Assembly (NCBI GenBank): GCA_000149265.1
Contig: CH003211.1
Coordinates: forward strand, 413,462 to 477,461
Source of the DNA: Ciona savignyi
Lineage: Eukaryota > Chordata > Ascidiacea > Phlebobranchia > Cionidae
Reading direction: 5' to 3'
DNA: 64,000 bases
Both the position numbers and the translations under genes were made by a program. Below, in pieces: positions 32,201 to 42,046 of the stretch (position 1 is the first letter of the stretch; every line of letters starts with the position of its first letter). The notes below the pieces were generated by a model. It was not told the origin of the DNA. It was given only the letters and a program-made list of their open reading frames with translations, and did no database searches.

Positions 32201-34443
32201 TGTTGTTGCGCGTTGGGTCGCAGCCAATATTTTACGTTTTTAATTTCGAATCCTAACTATTCTTATTAAATTGCTTGTAAAGATTCGAATCCCTAGAGAT
32301 TCGAATCTCAAAGATTCGAAATTCTATATTGTGCATCCCTAATTATACATTTTTAAATATAACCACTACATATTACATTGTACCTAAATAGTTGGTTGTT
32401 GTCATGGAAATCTTCACTTCCCCATTTTCCACAAACATCTTCAATAACATGATTCTTTAAAAATTTTCTAAGAAGTTGAATCGTCTGACTTCTTGTTACC
32501 TGAGAAGACAGAAACCAATGGCCAATTGGGCCAGCGTTTAATATTTAATTCTCCTTTAAGGGTGTAGCTGTATAGTTTACGTTTGACAGATTAGTCTAGT
32601 GGTGCGTCGCCCTTCAGCCGAAGAATTGCAGGTTTAAAACTGGTCGCTAGTTAGTTAGTTGTTTCCTTGGGCAAGGCACTTAACGAACATTGTCTGAACT
32701 CAGTGGTTTAATGGGTTTTACTGGATTGAAGGAACATGTAAATCATACATAACACACTGCAATAGCTCTATTAACCTGACAGTGGGCGCGAGGTATTCTT
32801 ACGATTGCCCATGTGTTAACCTCTTTGGTTTTCCCATTCACAGGGATAAAAATATCCTATCCCATATCCTATACTCCACTGCTTAGTCAGGGGAACACAT
32901 ATGTGGAAGCTATGTACAATTGTACATTAGTACATTTTTGATGTACAAGGTTTGTATATATAGTTAAGTTATGACTTGTGCGATTATTGGGTTAGTGATA
33001 TAGATATAACTATATATTTTTATTTATTTGTATAACACATAGTATTATGTCACATCTTACTTAAAATTGGAAAAAGGAATTAACTTCACTTCATAGAAGA
33101 CTTTACATTGACAATTGTTAAGGTATTTTAATGTAGAAATTGGTCAAAACTATAAGAAACTCACAGTTGGTCCGAAGTTTTTATTGATGACAAGCAAGCT
33201 ATGCAGCCAATCAACTGCTTCGGCCGCAGTAAATGAGTTAGGATGACTTTTTAATAAATAACGGTGTTTTCTTACTGGCATACCAGCTCTGAATAATCTC
33301 ACAACTTCATTCCACTAAAGACAAATGTTAAGTTTGGTTATTTCAATTGCTGTCCCACTTGCTATGTGACACTTTTCTTAAATGTCAGATTTCGTTTTGT
33401 AGGCAAAGTTTAAAGTTGGCTTAAGTGTTTATTGATTACGAGTTCTACTTTTATTACTTGTGTTTTATGGTTGTAGGAACTAAGGAGATTTAATTACATA
33501 CGGTTAGAGACGGAACGGTAGTCTGATTTTTCTCTGCTGGATGGCGCTATTTACTTTAGCCAATGCTTGGACAAATTCGTTATGATGAGTTTGTGTATAA
33601 CTAAGAAACACAAGAGTTAAAAAGCCGAAAAAAAACTCCCCATCGGGGAATCGAACCGTGGTCTCCCGCGTGTCAGGCCAGGATACTTACCACTATACTA
33701 ACGAGGACTACGATTAGTAAGTGCGAAAACTAGTATACAACCTCTTAGTCGCGGGTGCCTTTAAATACTACAGGACCGCTTGGAGCGTATGGATCACTTA
33801 GATTGCTATGGAAAGTAATTCTAAACCTGTCCCAAACACTAATCTCAACCCCAGAACAAACTTTAACCCCAACCCTAACATTAATATCATGGCTTTTGTA
33901 ATTACGAAGTATAGTAAGCGATCCAAGCGATTCAAGCGCTCCATGCGATCCAAGCTATCCGGAGTATTTAGAGGTACCGAACAGCCGCCTAACACTTAAA
34001 AATCGTCACTCCCCAGATAATTCCAAAAAATTTAAATAGCGCCACCCAGCAGAGAATAATCAGACTACCGTTCTGTCCCTAGTCGCATCTGATTTAATTA
34101 CAATTTTAAGTGAATTTGATTTTTCATCAACTATTAACTTGTCACCAACAAAAAAGAATTTTCACTTGTTTACAAAGTATGAAATACATTAATGCAGTCT
34201 ATCTTTAAACATTTATAATTGGACAGCCACTACAGAATATTACAACATCTGCAAACTCTATATTTATTTTTCTATGATTTTAATTTAAGACAGTACAACA
34301 TCTTTTTATCCAATACTGGTACAGCTGGAGAGTGGTATATTAGAAAAATTAAAATTATTTGTCTGTTGAGAAGTACAAAGCATATTACTTACTAATTTTG
34401 TGGCTCTATAGGGGCCATGAGGAATGTTTCCAGAAGAAATCAT
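23262..34443 (-). CDS. DEPDC1: DEP domain-containing protein 1 (DEPDC1)
   Basis: Twenty exons, about 932 codons: 34393-34443, 33165-33314, 32384-32499, 30817-30952, 30098-30225, 29537-29745, 29157-29318, 28698-28841, 28260-28305, 27922-28032, 27451-27572, 26758-27117, 26290-26509, 25846-26021, 25619-25696, 25061-25151, 24633-24812, 24198-24263, 23785-23907, 23262-23390. Residues 10-106 form the DEP domain ([27 protein letters not shown]). Exons 6-7 carry the RhoGAP-like block ([25 protein letters not shown]). The C-terminus ([23 protein letters not shown], with a splice inside) matches human DEPDC1. DEPDC1 acts in mitotic progression and transcriptional repression. Exon 14 uses a GC donor. 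The phase between exons 15 and 16 is off by one base in this sequence, so a small exon may be missed or a base lost. Confidence 0.92.
28475..28610 (-). mobile_element. SINE family fragment (inverted)
   Basis: The phrases ggataggatattcatgttta, gaatggaaaacgcaag, gtcagatcacctcgcgctca match the inverted tail of the dispersed SINE seen at 49941-50232. It lies in DEPDC1 intron 8 and has no recognisable tRNA head. Confidence 0.6.
31216..32341. mobile_element. hAT-type non-autonomous element, 1.1 kb, 8-bp TSD
   Basis: The ends TAGGGATGCACAATATAG and CTATATTGTGCATCCCTA are inverted repeats, flanked by attataca (31208-31215 and 32342-32349). TAGGGATGCAC ends and 8-bp TSDs are common among hAT elements. 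Both subterminal regions carry clusters of TTCGAATC and TCTAGAAT palindromes. I see no transposase frame. It occupies DEPDC1 intron 3. Confidence 0.88.
32585..32880 (+). mobile_element. tRNA-derived SINE, near full length
   Basis: The head resembles a tRNA promoter: an A-box-like tagtctagtggtgcg and a B-box-like gcaggtttaaaac. The body reads ccttgggcaaggcacttaac, tcatacataacacactgcaa, gggcgcgaggt, then gttttcccattcacaggga and a tail of tcctatccc repeats. The same body is found in both orientations across the window (about 10741-10935, 17745-17965, 19855-20075, 28475-28610, 36820-37080, 39060-39300, 40290-40525, 47455-47660, 49941-50232, 56660-56775). It lies in DEPDC1 intron 2. Confidence 0.75.
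33636..33707 (-). pseudogene. tRNA-Asp-like pseudogene with GAC anticodon
   Basis: Read on the minus strand it begins TCCTCGTTAGTATAGTGG and ends GGTTCGATTCCCCGATGGGG, which is the body of tRNA-Asp(GTC). The anticodon position reads GAC (a valine anticodon) in CTGACAC. The anticodon stem has a G-G mismatch and the T stem (CACGG against CCCCG) has two mismatches. It is therefore probably a decayed or SINE-associated copy and not a working tRNA. Confidence 0.7.
33753..33979. mobile_element. Second copy of the 192-bp MITE
   Basis: It shares the left end GGGTGCCTTTAAATACTACA, the interior ctgtcccaaacactaatctc and gtaattacgaagtatagtaa, and the right end gtatttagaggtacc with the copy at 19128-19319. 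It has an expanded run of gcgatccaagc-type repeats near the right end and no clear TSD. It is nested in the composite element. Confidence 0.85.
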
Positions 34444-35715
34444 ATTGAAACAAAAACAAACACTGCAAAGTAATAAGATTCACATTCACGGTTTTGATTT
34501 GGCTAAACTAAAGCTTATACTTAATTTATTTGAATCTATACCCGTAAACACATGGATTAGTAGTTTAGCTCACAACCTGTAAGATAATAGATATCAAAAA
34601 GTCTGTGCAATCAGCCATTACTAAAAAACAAGGAAAATGAGAAAGAAGGTAAACTGCACATTAAAATGAAGATGAGGGAGTTTGGGTTAAAGTAAGCATT
34701 AGTTCTGGGGCTGAGATTAGTGTTTGGGACAGGGTTAAAAATAGTTTACATAATTTAAGTGCGCAGTTTTCGCCTTTTCTATTTCCTTTCGATTAGTATT
34801 GCGCTGTAATGCCTAATTACTATAGACTACCCCGACTCTAATTACTTTTTAAGCAAATTATCAAGCTAGAGAATTCAAATTTACCGCCCCTAGCGGATTA
34901 ATCATGACCACTATAAAGATCATATAATACTAATATAGTTGACGTGACCGATTCATATACCGCGCTATATACACAAAATGACTCAGTGATGAGCCCAACA
35001 TCGGTTCAAAACTTGGCCCGGTAAAATAATCCACACCCGTACCCTAGCAAAATCATCTTGGTGAGGGTTGGAAACCTAGCCCGGTAGAAAAAAATAGAAA
35101 AAATCAACGCCAATTTTGTACGGTCGTGTAGCCGATTGGTTAACGTGGCCAATACTTATATCGACTTTATACAAAAAACAATCTTAGGATCGAGAACAAC
35201 AAAAAAACGAATAAAGGTGCGATATTATATATAATTTTCATACGGTATAATGGTATCGCGATTACCTTTAAGTGAGGACAATAATTATGTTCAGTATTTC
35301 ACATGACTGGTAGTTAGTGGTGGACGACGGTGCCATTGTGATAAAAAGCGGTATTTTAGAATTACTGGATTATTAAAAAGAACGATATATTTAGTTCAGT
35401 CTCTCAACTTTGTGGAAGACGTGTCTTTGGAAGGCCTCTTAGACAAGTCCATGTTCATATTTCAAATTCAGATAAGATAGAATACTTAGAATGAAATTTA
35501 AGAAATCAGATGCTCAAAATATATATTTGATTGGCACGTTTCCAGGATGAAATGACTATTCATAATTCATACACAATCGTCTCAATTGTTCAATCTTTCA
35601 ATGACGGTCTTTGAAAGCACATTCTTCTGCAATCAGAAAGGCTGAATATGATAGAGTTTGTGGGCGGATATAGACTTAAATGAACTGTTGGTGAGAATAA
35701 CAGCTGAAGGAAAAA
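34444..35715. other. Intergenic between DEPDC1 and the peptide cluster
   Basis: Apart from the MITE fragment near 34701-34740 and a SINE-like patch near 35000-35090 (two copies of a phrase ending ctagcccggta / cttggcccggta), I see no gene. The promoters of DEPDC1 and of the first peptide gene must lie here. Confidence 0.5.
34701..34740 (-). repeat. Inverted internal fragment of the MITE
   Basis: agttctggggctgagattag followed by tgtttgggacagggtta is the reverse complement of the C-rich interior of the 19128-19319 element. The ends of the element are not recognisable here. Confidence 0.6.
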
Positions 35716-35850
35716 TTGTCGTCCATTGATAAAATGCTTATATATACACAAAGGGTAAGTATCGTGCGAAGATTCGCAAACCAACGTCGAAAGGTAGGTA
35801 ACAGAAAAAAATCAACTCTGTGTTTTATTTTATGCAAACTTTCTTTTCAG

Positions 35851-36507
35851 ATGAGGGGAGAAATAACGGTTCTGTTACTGTTCGCTTGTCTTTACGGATC
35901 GAGCGCAAAACGAAAACAAACTAATATCCCGATTTTGGTTAAAACGAAAGCCGCCGTTGAGACCCGCGCCCCGCCGACAACTGTCAAGGTGACAGACGCC
36001 CCGTCGACAACTGTCAAGGTGACAGTCGCCCCACCGACAACAACCCCGAAAACAACTACCAAAGCCGTTGTGCAAAACGTAACATCTAAAATCGTAACCA
36101 CCAGTTATCTTACGAGGTATTGGGGTTCGCTTTGGGGTTATTGGCACAGGCGGCATTGGTATCCATGGGGTCATTGGGGACGGACATGGGGACGAACATG
36201 GGGATGGCCGTGGGGTCATTCGTGGATATACCACAGAACACCATGGTACAACCACAGGTATCGTGGTGACGAAGCTGATTTGGACCAAGGAGGTATGTGT
36301 TTGTCAAAACGAAGTTTCTCCTGCACAGATCAATCACCTTTATTCCATTAATTTATTTCCAATTTTTTTACAAGATTTAAAAAACTTAATATTTTTACAG
36401 AAGCCCTGGATGACCAATTATCAAACGCCGATGAATCAAAGTTTAAGGAGTTGTTCGTTCTTGATGGCGATACAGACAACAACGATGCTGCTTGCCAATT
36501 ATTTTGA
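35851..36507 (+). CDS. Secreted Trp-rich peptide precursor, type A copy 1
   Basis: Two coding exons, 35851-36292 and 36401-36507, give 182 codons. A 5' UTR exon ends at 35754 and its intron ends in TTTTCAG directly before the ATG. The protein has a signal peptide (MRGEITVLLLFACLYGSSA), a Lys-rich and Thr-rich linker with imperfect repeats (APPTTVKVT, APSTTVKVT), then a Trp/Gly/His/Arg-rich core with repeated WG(R/H)xWG units at about residues 88-135. Exon 2 encodes an acidic tail (ADESKFKELF, DGDTDNNDA). The tail is homologous to copy 2 at 41423-42046. The stop codon overlaps an AATAAA signal. The layout of signal, cationic core and acidic tail resembles tunicate antimicrobial-peptide precursors, but no known family is matched. 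Function is inference. Confidence 0.8.
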
Positions 36508-36512
36508 ATAAA

Positions 36513-37560
36513 ATTTATTTTGGTTAAAAAAATAAATAAACACTGCAAACTCAACCATTGTGTACCTAATCGTTTATTGGTGGAAATTAAATTAGGACGA
36601 CAGCTCTCGGGAAGATTTATGCAGCCATGTAACGGTTACTCAGCTGGAACGCGTTTGCTCATCGCACAAACGCTGTAACATAATTTAGAGAACATTGCAT
36701 ATAAAAAAATTAATAGAGATTGTTAGCACTTTTACATGGCTGACCATTTACGTCGAACACGTGGTGTTTAATGATTTAGTGTTCTATACATAAAGGGTCG
36801 GTTTGGTTAATCAGTTTATGAAAAAATATCCATAGAAAATGCAAAAACCCAGGGTGTAAGGTGAGAAATCGTTATTACACGGGTAACCGTAAGATTACCT
36901 CGCGCTAACCATTGGTGCTAGTTAATTGTTATTATTGTGACGAACCTCTAATCTCAATAAAACCCGTCAATTGATTAAGTTCAGGCAATATCCACCAAGT
37001 ACCCTGCTCAGGGACACAGCCGACTAGGAAACCAGTTTCGACCCTACAACCATTCTGTTAATAGGCAACACCAACCGGATATACGAATAGGTCCCTTAAC
37101 CAGTCATCTTTGGTGGCACTATGTGTTTAAGGATTGAAATATATTACAAACATAGAAGTAGATTTATCTGAATTACAGGGTGACAATTTTTATTTTATTC
37201 TTATGCGAATTTGGACAATTAGACGCAATTTTCAAATACAACTGGTACCCATACTCGAGTCTGGCCACATCAGACATTGTAATATCTTTTTTTTATTTGC
37301 CTAAAAAAACATATTAAAATCTACTAAAAAGTTAATTTACGTCAACATAAAAAGCACAGTTAATGTAGTATCGTTTAAAAATATCTACCAGTGGTGTTTT
37401 AAACATTAAATTAATTATATTTCATACAAAATATGGTGTCTATAATAAAAAGTTCACACTCCGTCATAGCCCCAGTAACCCAACTGCACTGTGGTTGGTA
37501 GTAAACAGAAGTAATTCGTACAAAACTTTAAATGACAGTTTTGAAATTTTCCGTAAAATT
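36513..37560. other. Intergenic with an inverted SINE copy
   Basis: About 36820-37080 carries the inverted SINE phrases (aaaatatccatagaaaatgc, gtaagattacctcgcgctaa, gctcagggacacagccgact). Otherwise no gene is seen. Confidence 0.5.
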
Positions 37561-37574
37561 TTCATATTGTAAGT

Positions 37575-37730
37575 TCTGGCATATTCCATTTGGATTGACT
37601 GTCAGCTCCACAATCACTTGATTCAGGGAGGTTTTCGGAGAGTTTCCGTTCCTGTCCTAAAGATTGACATCGTATTGCATTGGGTAGTTATTTTAACAGT
37701 CAAGCGAAAATTTCAATTTTGCTGTCACAA
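37575..37730. repeat. Non-coding block duplicated upstream of both type B genes
   Basis: gtaagttctggcat.ttccat, atttggattgactgtcagct and the following ttttcg.agagttt..att are shared with 42480-42640, in the same order and orientation. This shows that the duplication producing the A-B-A-B cluster included intergenic DNA. Confidence 0.7.
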
Positions 37731-38001
37731 AAGATAGCCATGATTTCTAAGTCCTATCAATAGCGAGGAGGGGTGCATTGTGCAATTTTCCAGATGACAG
37801 AACTGCTCAAGTGTAAATAAAAACCTCAAAGGACCCTTTGTTTCAATAAATGCTTTCCGAAAATGAGCTCTGCCTTCTGTGGTTATTTATTGGAAGATTT
37901 CCATGCTGGATGGATTCGGAGAATCATTAAACAATAAAAATGCAAAATTGTAAAGCCTGTCAGCTACCATTTCATATTTTGATTCCACTGTGCCCGTAGT
38001 G

Positions 38002-38064
38002 TATATATACGAGAAGAATATCTGTGATCTTCATCATCTTACTGAAACCAGAAAGACATACACG
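38002..38064 (+). promoter_or_regulatory. TATA box and 5' UTR exon of type B gene 1
   Basis: A TATATATA box at 38002-38009 is followed by a short leader ending at a donor, CACG|GTAAGT, at 38064/38065. The intron ends in ttactag directly before the start codon at 38238. Confidence 0.6.
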
Positions 38065-38237
38065 GTAAGTCAGTTATTTAACTCTGTTAACTTATGAATC
38101 GATGTGTGCTTAACCTATTTGACTGAGTCGTTCCTGTGTCCAAAGATGATTCTCATATTTGCCAATAACACATTTAGGGGTAAAAATCACCAATGTTAAA
38201 AAATTTATTATTCACTTCCTATTTGTGTATTTACTAG

Positions 38238-38819
38238 ATGGAGCGAACGTCGAAAATCGTACTTTTGATTCTGCTGTTGCAGTTGGTGCACTTCAGCCTT
38301 TCGTTAACTGTTAGTCGACGCCGCTTCTTAAGCAGGCGAAGGTATTTGTGGTACCGGTACAACAACAACCACCAGACCGGCTGGAACACATGGAAGGCCT
38401 GGTTCACCTGGTACAACGCACACCACGGCCACCATTACTACCACAGACGACGATATTATTATTGGACTGTAGGCGACGAAGCAAACGAAGGAGGTATTGT
38501 ATTGTTGGTTACTATACATGAAAGCAATTTATTTAACACCTCAGACTGTACTTTGTTATGTAAAAATCCCTTGCCGTAAAGGTTAATAATCGAACCATTC
38601 GTGTATTTCCGCTAGCAACTAGACATTGGGCACGAAATATATCGCGAGAACTATAAATAAATATTGTACTAGTATACGTGTAAGGATGTAATGTGATAGT
38701 ATAATCTAGCTTTTATTTTATGACGTAATTTATATGAGTTTAATTTCACAGAAGAGCAGAAGCCAGACATGAACGAGGAAATTCCGGACATGAATGAGTT
38801 CAATAACCAACAAGAATAA
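38238..38819 (+). CDS. Secreted Tyr/Arg/His/Trp-rich peptide precursor, type B copy 1
   Basis: Exons 38238-38493 and 38752-38819 give 107 codons. The signal peptide MERTSKIVLLILLLQLVHFS is followed by a strongly basic, aromatic core (SRRRFLSRRRYLWYRY, WNTWKAWFTWYNAHHGHHYY, RRRYYYW). The second exon supplies an acidic tail (EEQKPDMNEEIPDMNEF). The core carries clustered His (HHGHHYYH), which could bind Cu or Zn, and Arg/Trp/Tyr typical of membrane-active peptides. No cysteines are present. It pairs closely with copy 2 at 43967-44353: the signal peptide is almost identical, and the core differs by indels and substitutions. The family is unrecognised, and both an antimicrobial and a tunic or metal-binding role are open. 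Confidence 0.82.
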
Positions 38820-39059
38820 GAAAAACGACAAAAAATAATTTGTGTTTTATGAAAAATAAAAAAATGCATACAACAAATGCTCTCATTTTATGCATATATT
38901 AAATTTAGTTACAATGGGTCGAAATGGGTCGAATTATCATCAATTTAATATGATCAATTAAAAAAAGCACATTTACAACTTAAGATCTATAATATTTTTT
39001 TGTAAAACAGCTTCCTTTGCGCCTTTAAACAAAATACATAAGTACATTATGTTATATAG

Positions 39060-39575
39060 CTTGGTGGGTTAGTCGTCGGAGCAAGTCGGTTGTAATAGTG
39101 GACAGCAAGGCACATATTAAACCTAACCTAAACCTATAGTGGACTGATGGGTTGTAGTAAAATTTAAGGAACGTCTTAATCATACACAACAAACTACAAT
39201 AGCCAAGTAACCCGAGAATGGGCGCGAGGTAGAATAGGATATTCATGTTTATTTCTGTGAATGTGAAAACGCAAGGAGCGGTATCACACTGTCAATCTTC
39301 AGATTAGCTCAAGTTTAAAGAAGATAGTTTAATTACTCGGATAAACCTTTACCTCGCTGCCACTGTCGGATTACCGGAGCTAATGCTGTGTTTTGTGTAT
39401 ACTGAAGAAATTACTTTACTTTCAGTAGGACCCATTAAACGTGTTTAGGTAATGTACGTAAAGTGCCTTGCTCAAGTACACTAACAAACAAGCTACTTTA
39501 TCGGACTAAGGTAATCTGATGATTTTTCTGCGTTTTTTATTCACAGGGATAAAAAATGATTATACTTTCCTATCA
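39060..39575. mobile_element. Two SINE copies, head-to-tail inverted remnants
   Basis: 39060-39300 contains the forward phrases acacaacaaactacaatagc and gggcgcgaggta. 39345-39575 contains inverted phrases (ggattaccggagctaatgct, gtgccttgctcaagtacac). The structure is scrambled, and boundaries are approximate. Confidence 0.5.
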
Positions 39576-41387
39576 TACACTACGTTGGCTACTGTAACAA
39601 TAAAACCCAATATTTCACTGGGTATAGGAGGCTTTTTATTCTCCCCATCTCTCCAATGCAAACTAACCTCACAAAAATGGCTATCACTCAAAACCCTGCC
39701 ACTTGAAGTCTAACATTTTTTTACTTTTTAAAATTGAAGCTTGGATCTGTAACCTAAAACCTAAAAACTTTTTCCCAACAAAACAGCTCACAAAGCATTG
39801 CTCCTCTATTACAATTTTATAGCTAAACGGAAACACGGGCGCGCAGCCAATGTTACTTCCTACCAAACAAACATTTGGGAATAATCAATTTGGTTACTCA
39901 GAAAACACTCATTTATATACCATGAATAAGAGACGACCATGTCATTTTTGGCCGCGTATAGAGGTCTATAAATTTGTTATACGCCATATATAGCCGACGT
40001 CTTCTAAGCGGCTTGGCGCACAAGCACAGATCCGTGTAGTCAGCGGCTAGTTTTAAAACCACAACGTCTTAGGTGCGTGCACCTCCGATGTTTCTACCGA
40101 TTGAACAAACTGGGTAAGCACTGATAATGTAGTGGTATTTTATATTCCATAGGCCATATATGACTACGGTAGGCAAGGTACTGGCAGTTTTTAGGTATCC
40201 GTATGCCTCAAAATGTTAAAGAAAAACTGAAAGGATTTCTCTTTTTCCTATAAATCTATACGAAAATTAAATTCTGACAACGACTTGACCGAAACTGTAT
40301 GATCGATTCACGGAAAGGCTGCAGGTTCATACCTGGTTGCGAGCTGGTAGGTCGTGTGCTTGGGCAAGGCACTTAACGGGTATAGCCCGAACCGAGTGGA
40401 ATAATGTGATCTACCAAGTTGAAGGACGCTGAGCGCGAAATCTGACTATTGCGGTGTGTGTTAACGACCATAGTGCCTTCCCATTTACGGGATAAAACAA
40501 GAATGTACTATCCTATTCCAAACTACTCATCCTAATTTCTTTAATAACAGAAACAAACAACGAGACAACCACCGCCATAAATTATGTTTTGTGAAAAACG
40601 AAAAAGATGTATACACCTGATGTTTTTATTTGTGCATTTGTTAATCCAGAATTTGGTTACAGTTTGGCTAAATTTAAACTTTTAATTGGTGTTAAAATAA
40701 TAAAACCAACGATATTTAAAATTAAACAAATGTTTACGAAGTCCTCTTAAAACAGCGGTCTTGTGTCCTCCAGTGTGTTTACTAAAAATACGCAGGCACA
40801 ATTTCCCAGAATATATGAATGCCATTTATAAAAACTGAACGCTCAATACAATTTGATGGGCAGGCCTCCGGGAGAATACTGCTATTCAGACGCCAAATAA
40901 AATTTTAATTTTAATTGATCAATCAATTTTTACTGACGGCCTTTTGAAAGGACAAAATTAACAAAGGAATAAAATCGCGACGCAATAAAGTCGGGAATTA
41001 GTCTCGTAAAGCCGAGCCAAGATATGTATGATATGGTTTATCCCGGTGGCTAACATCGTCATGACGGGAGTAATAGCCATATTACCCCGTGCCTATAGTC
41101 TGATTATCTCAGCTTTTTTAGGTGTGCCTAGACATATTTTCGTACTGTTCACTCCATCTATTCATTTGGTATTCTTCGTTAAGTAACTCGTTAAATTAGG
41201 CTTAACTAAATATAGTTAACTGCTAATTCCGATTTCTTAACCTTTAAAAGTGATTATAACGGTTTAATGGTAAGAACCGTGTATTGTGTTGACTGACGAG
41301 GCGATATTTTACTTTGTTTACTATACTGGAACGGGTTTGTCAGAGAACGTGTCCCTAACCATACAGTCAACGGAAAGAATTTAGATC
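39576..41387. other. Intergenic with one forward SINE
   Basis: A SINE copy at about 40290-40525 retains gcaggttcatacctggttgc, gcttgggcaaggcacttaac and gccttcccatttacgggata. Otherwise no gene is visible. A donor-like GTAAGA near 41270 could be the end of a 5' UTR exon for the type A gene at 41423. Confidence 0.5.
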
Positions 41388-41422
41388 TATAAAGCAGTAA
41401 CCGACATACTTATACACTTTAG

Positions 41423-42046
41423 ATGAAGTGTGCCGTGATAACACTTTTACTATGCCTGTACGCTGCGTATATACAGGCACAGATTAATGCGACTGAAACC
41501 ACCGTAACCGAGGGGAGTGGCGTAACAGATCTACCGACAACAACGCCAACTGTGCCATACTACACCTCCTACTGGTGGAGTTATTGGAATCATCTGTGGC
41601 ACAACTGGCACCCGTGGAGTCATTGGTCGCATTCCTGGCACAACTGGAACCCATGGAGAAGTTGGCGGCGTACCTGGAGATTACTTGCAAGGCGTCGGCG
41701 AGTCGGCTGGGTCTCATGGAAAGCGTTGGCTGATGAAGCCGATTTAAATTTAGGTGAGAGATTGTAAAGAGACTGGACTTCTACAATGTACTCTTGTTTA
41801 GATCAATGGCCGTCTAATCACATACATGTGTTAGGTCTTAAATGCACAATAACTTGAGTATAAATACATAAATCCAACATCGTTTTACACCCGGTAACTA
41901 AATGTTAAACTCACAAAACTTTATACGTAGCAGATGCCTCAGATGACGATAAACTACCAAACGTTGATGAATCAAAGTTCAAGGGGTTGTTCGATTTAAA
42001 CAACGATCCAGACAACAACGATGCTGCTGACAATTATTTTGAATAA
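41423..42046 (+). CDS. Secreted Trp/His/Arg-rich peptide precursor, type A copy 2
   Basis: Exons 41423-41753 and 41931-42046 give 148 codons. The signal peptide is MKCAVITLLLCLYAAYIQA, with a short Thr/Val linker (TDLPTTTPT). The core is a dense Trp repeat (YWWSYWNHLWHNWHPWSHW) followed by an Arg-rich stretch (WRSWRRTWRLLARRRRVGW) and W-K. Exon 2 encodes an acidic tail (ASDDDKLPNVDESKFKGLF, DPDNNDA) homologous to that of copy 1 at 35851-36507. The acceptor TAGCAG allows use of either AG, which adds or drops one residue. The start codon follows directly after ttatacactttag, an acceptor-like sequence. A TATAAA lies at 41388. AATAAA overlaps the stop. Confidence 0.82.

Larger units (their letters stand above)
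33499..34090. mobile_element. Composite element with about 55-bp TIRs, nested insertions
   Basis: A left arm (33499-33555: GACGGAACGGTAGTCTGATT, CTGCTGGATGGCGCTATTTA) and a right arm (34030-34087, its inverted counterpart) bracket the interval. A 12-bp direct repeat, gatttaattaca, flanks it (33487-33498 and 34091-34102). Inside lie a tRNA-Asp-like sequence (33636-33707) and a second copy of the 192-bp MITE (33753-33979). It fills most of DEPDC1 intron 1. Confidence 0.75.

Noticed and set aside
35875..36288. Minus-strand Pro/Val-rich open frame opposite the type A gene
   Set aside because: Mirror of the repetitive Trp/Thr codons. The plus strand has the signal peptide, splice sites and a homologous copy.
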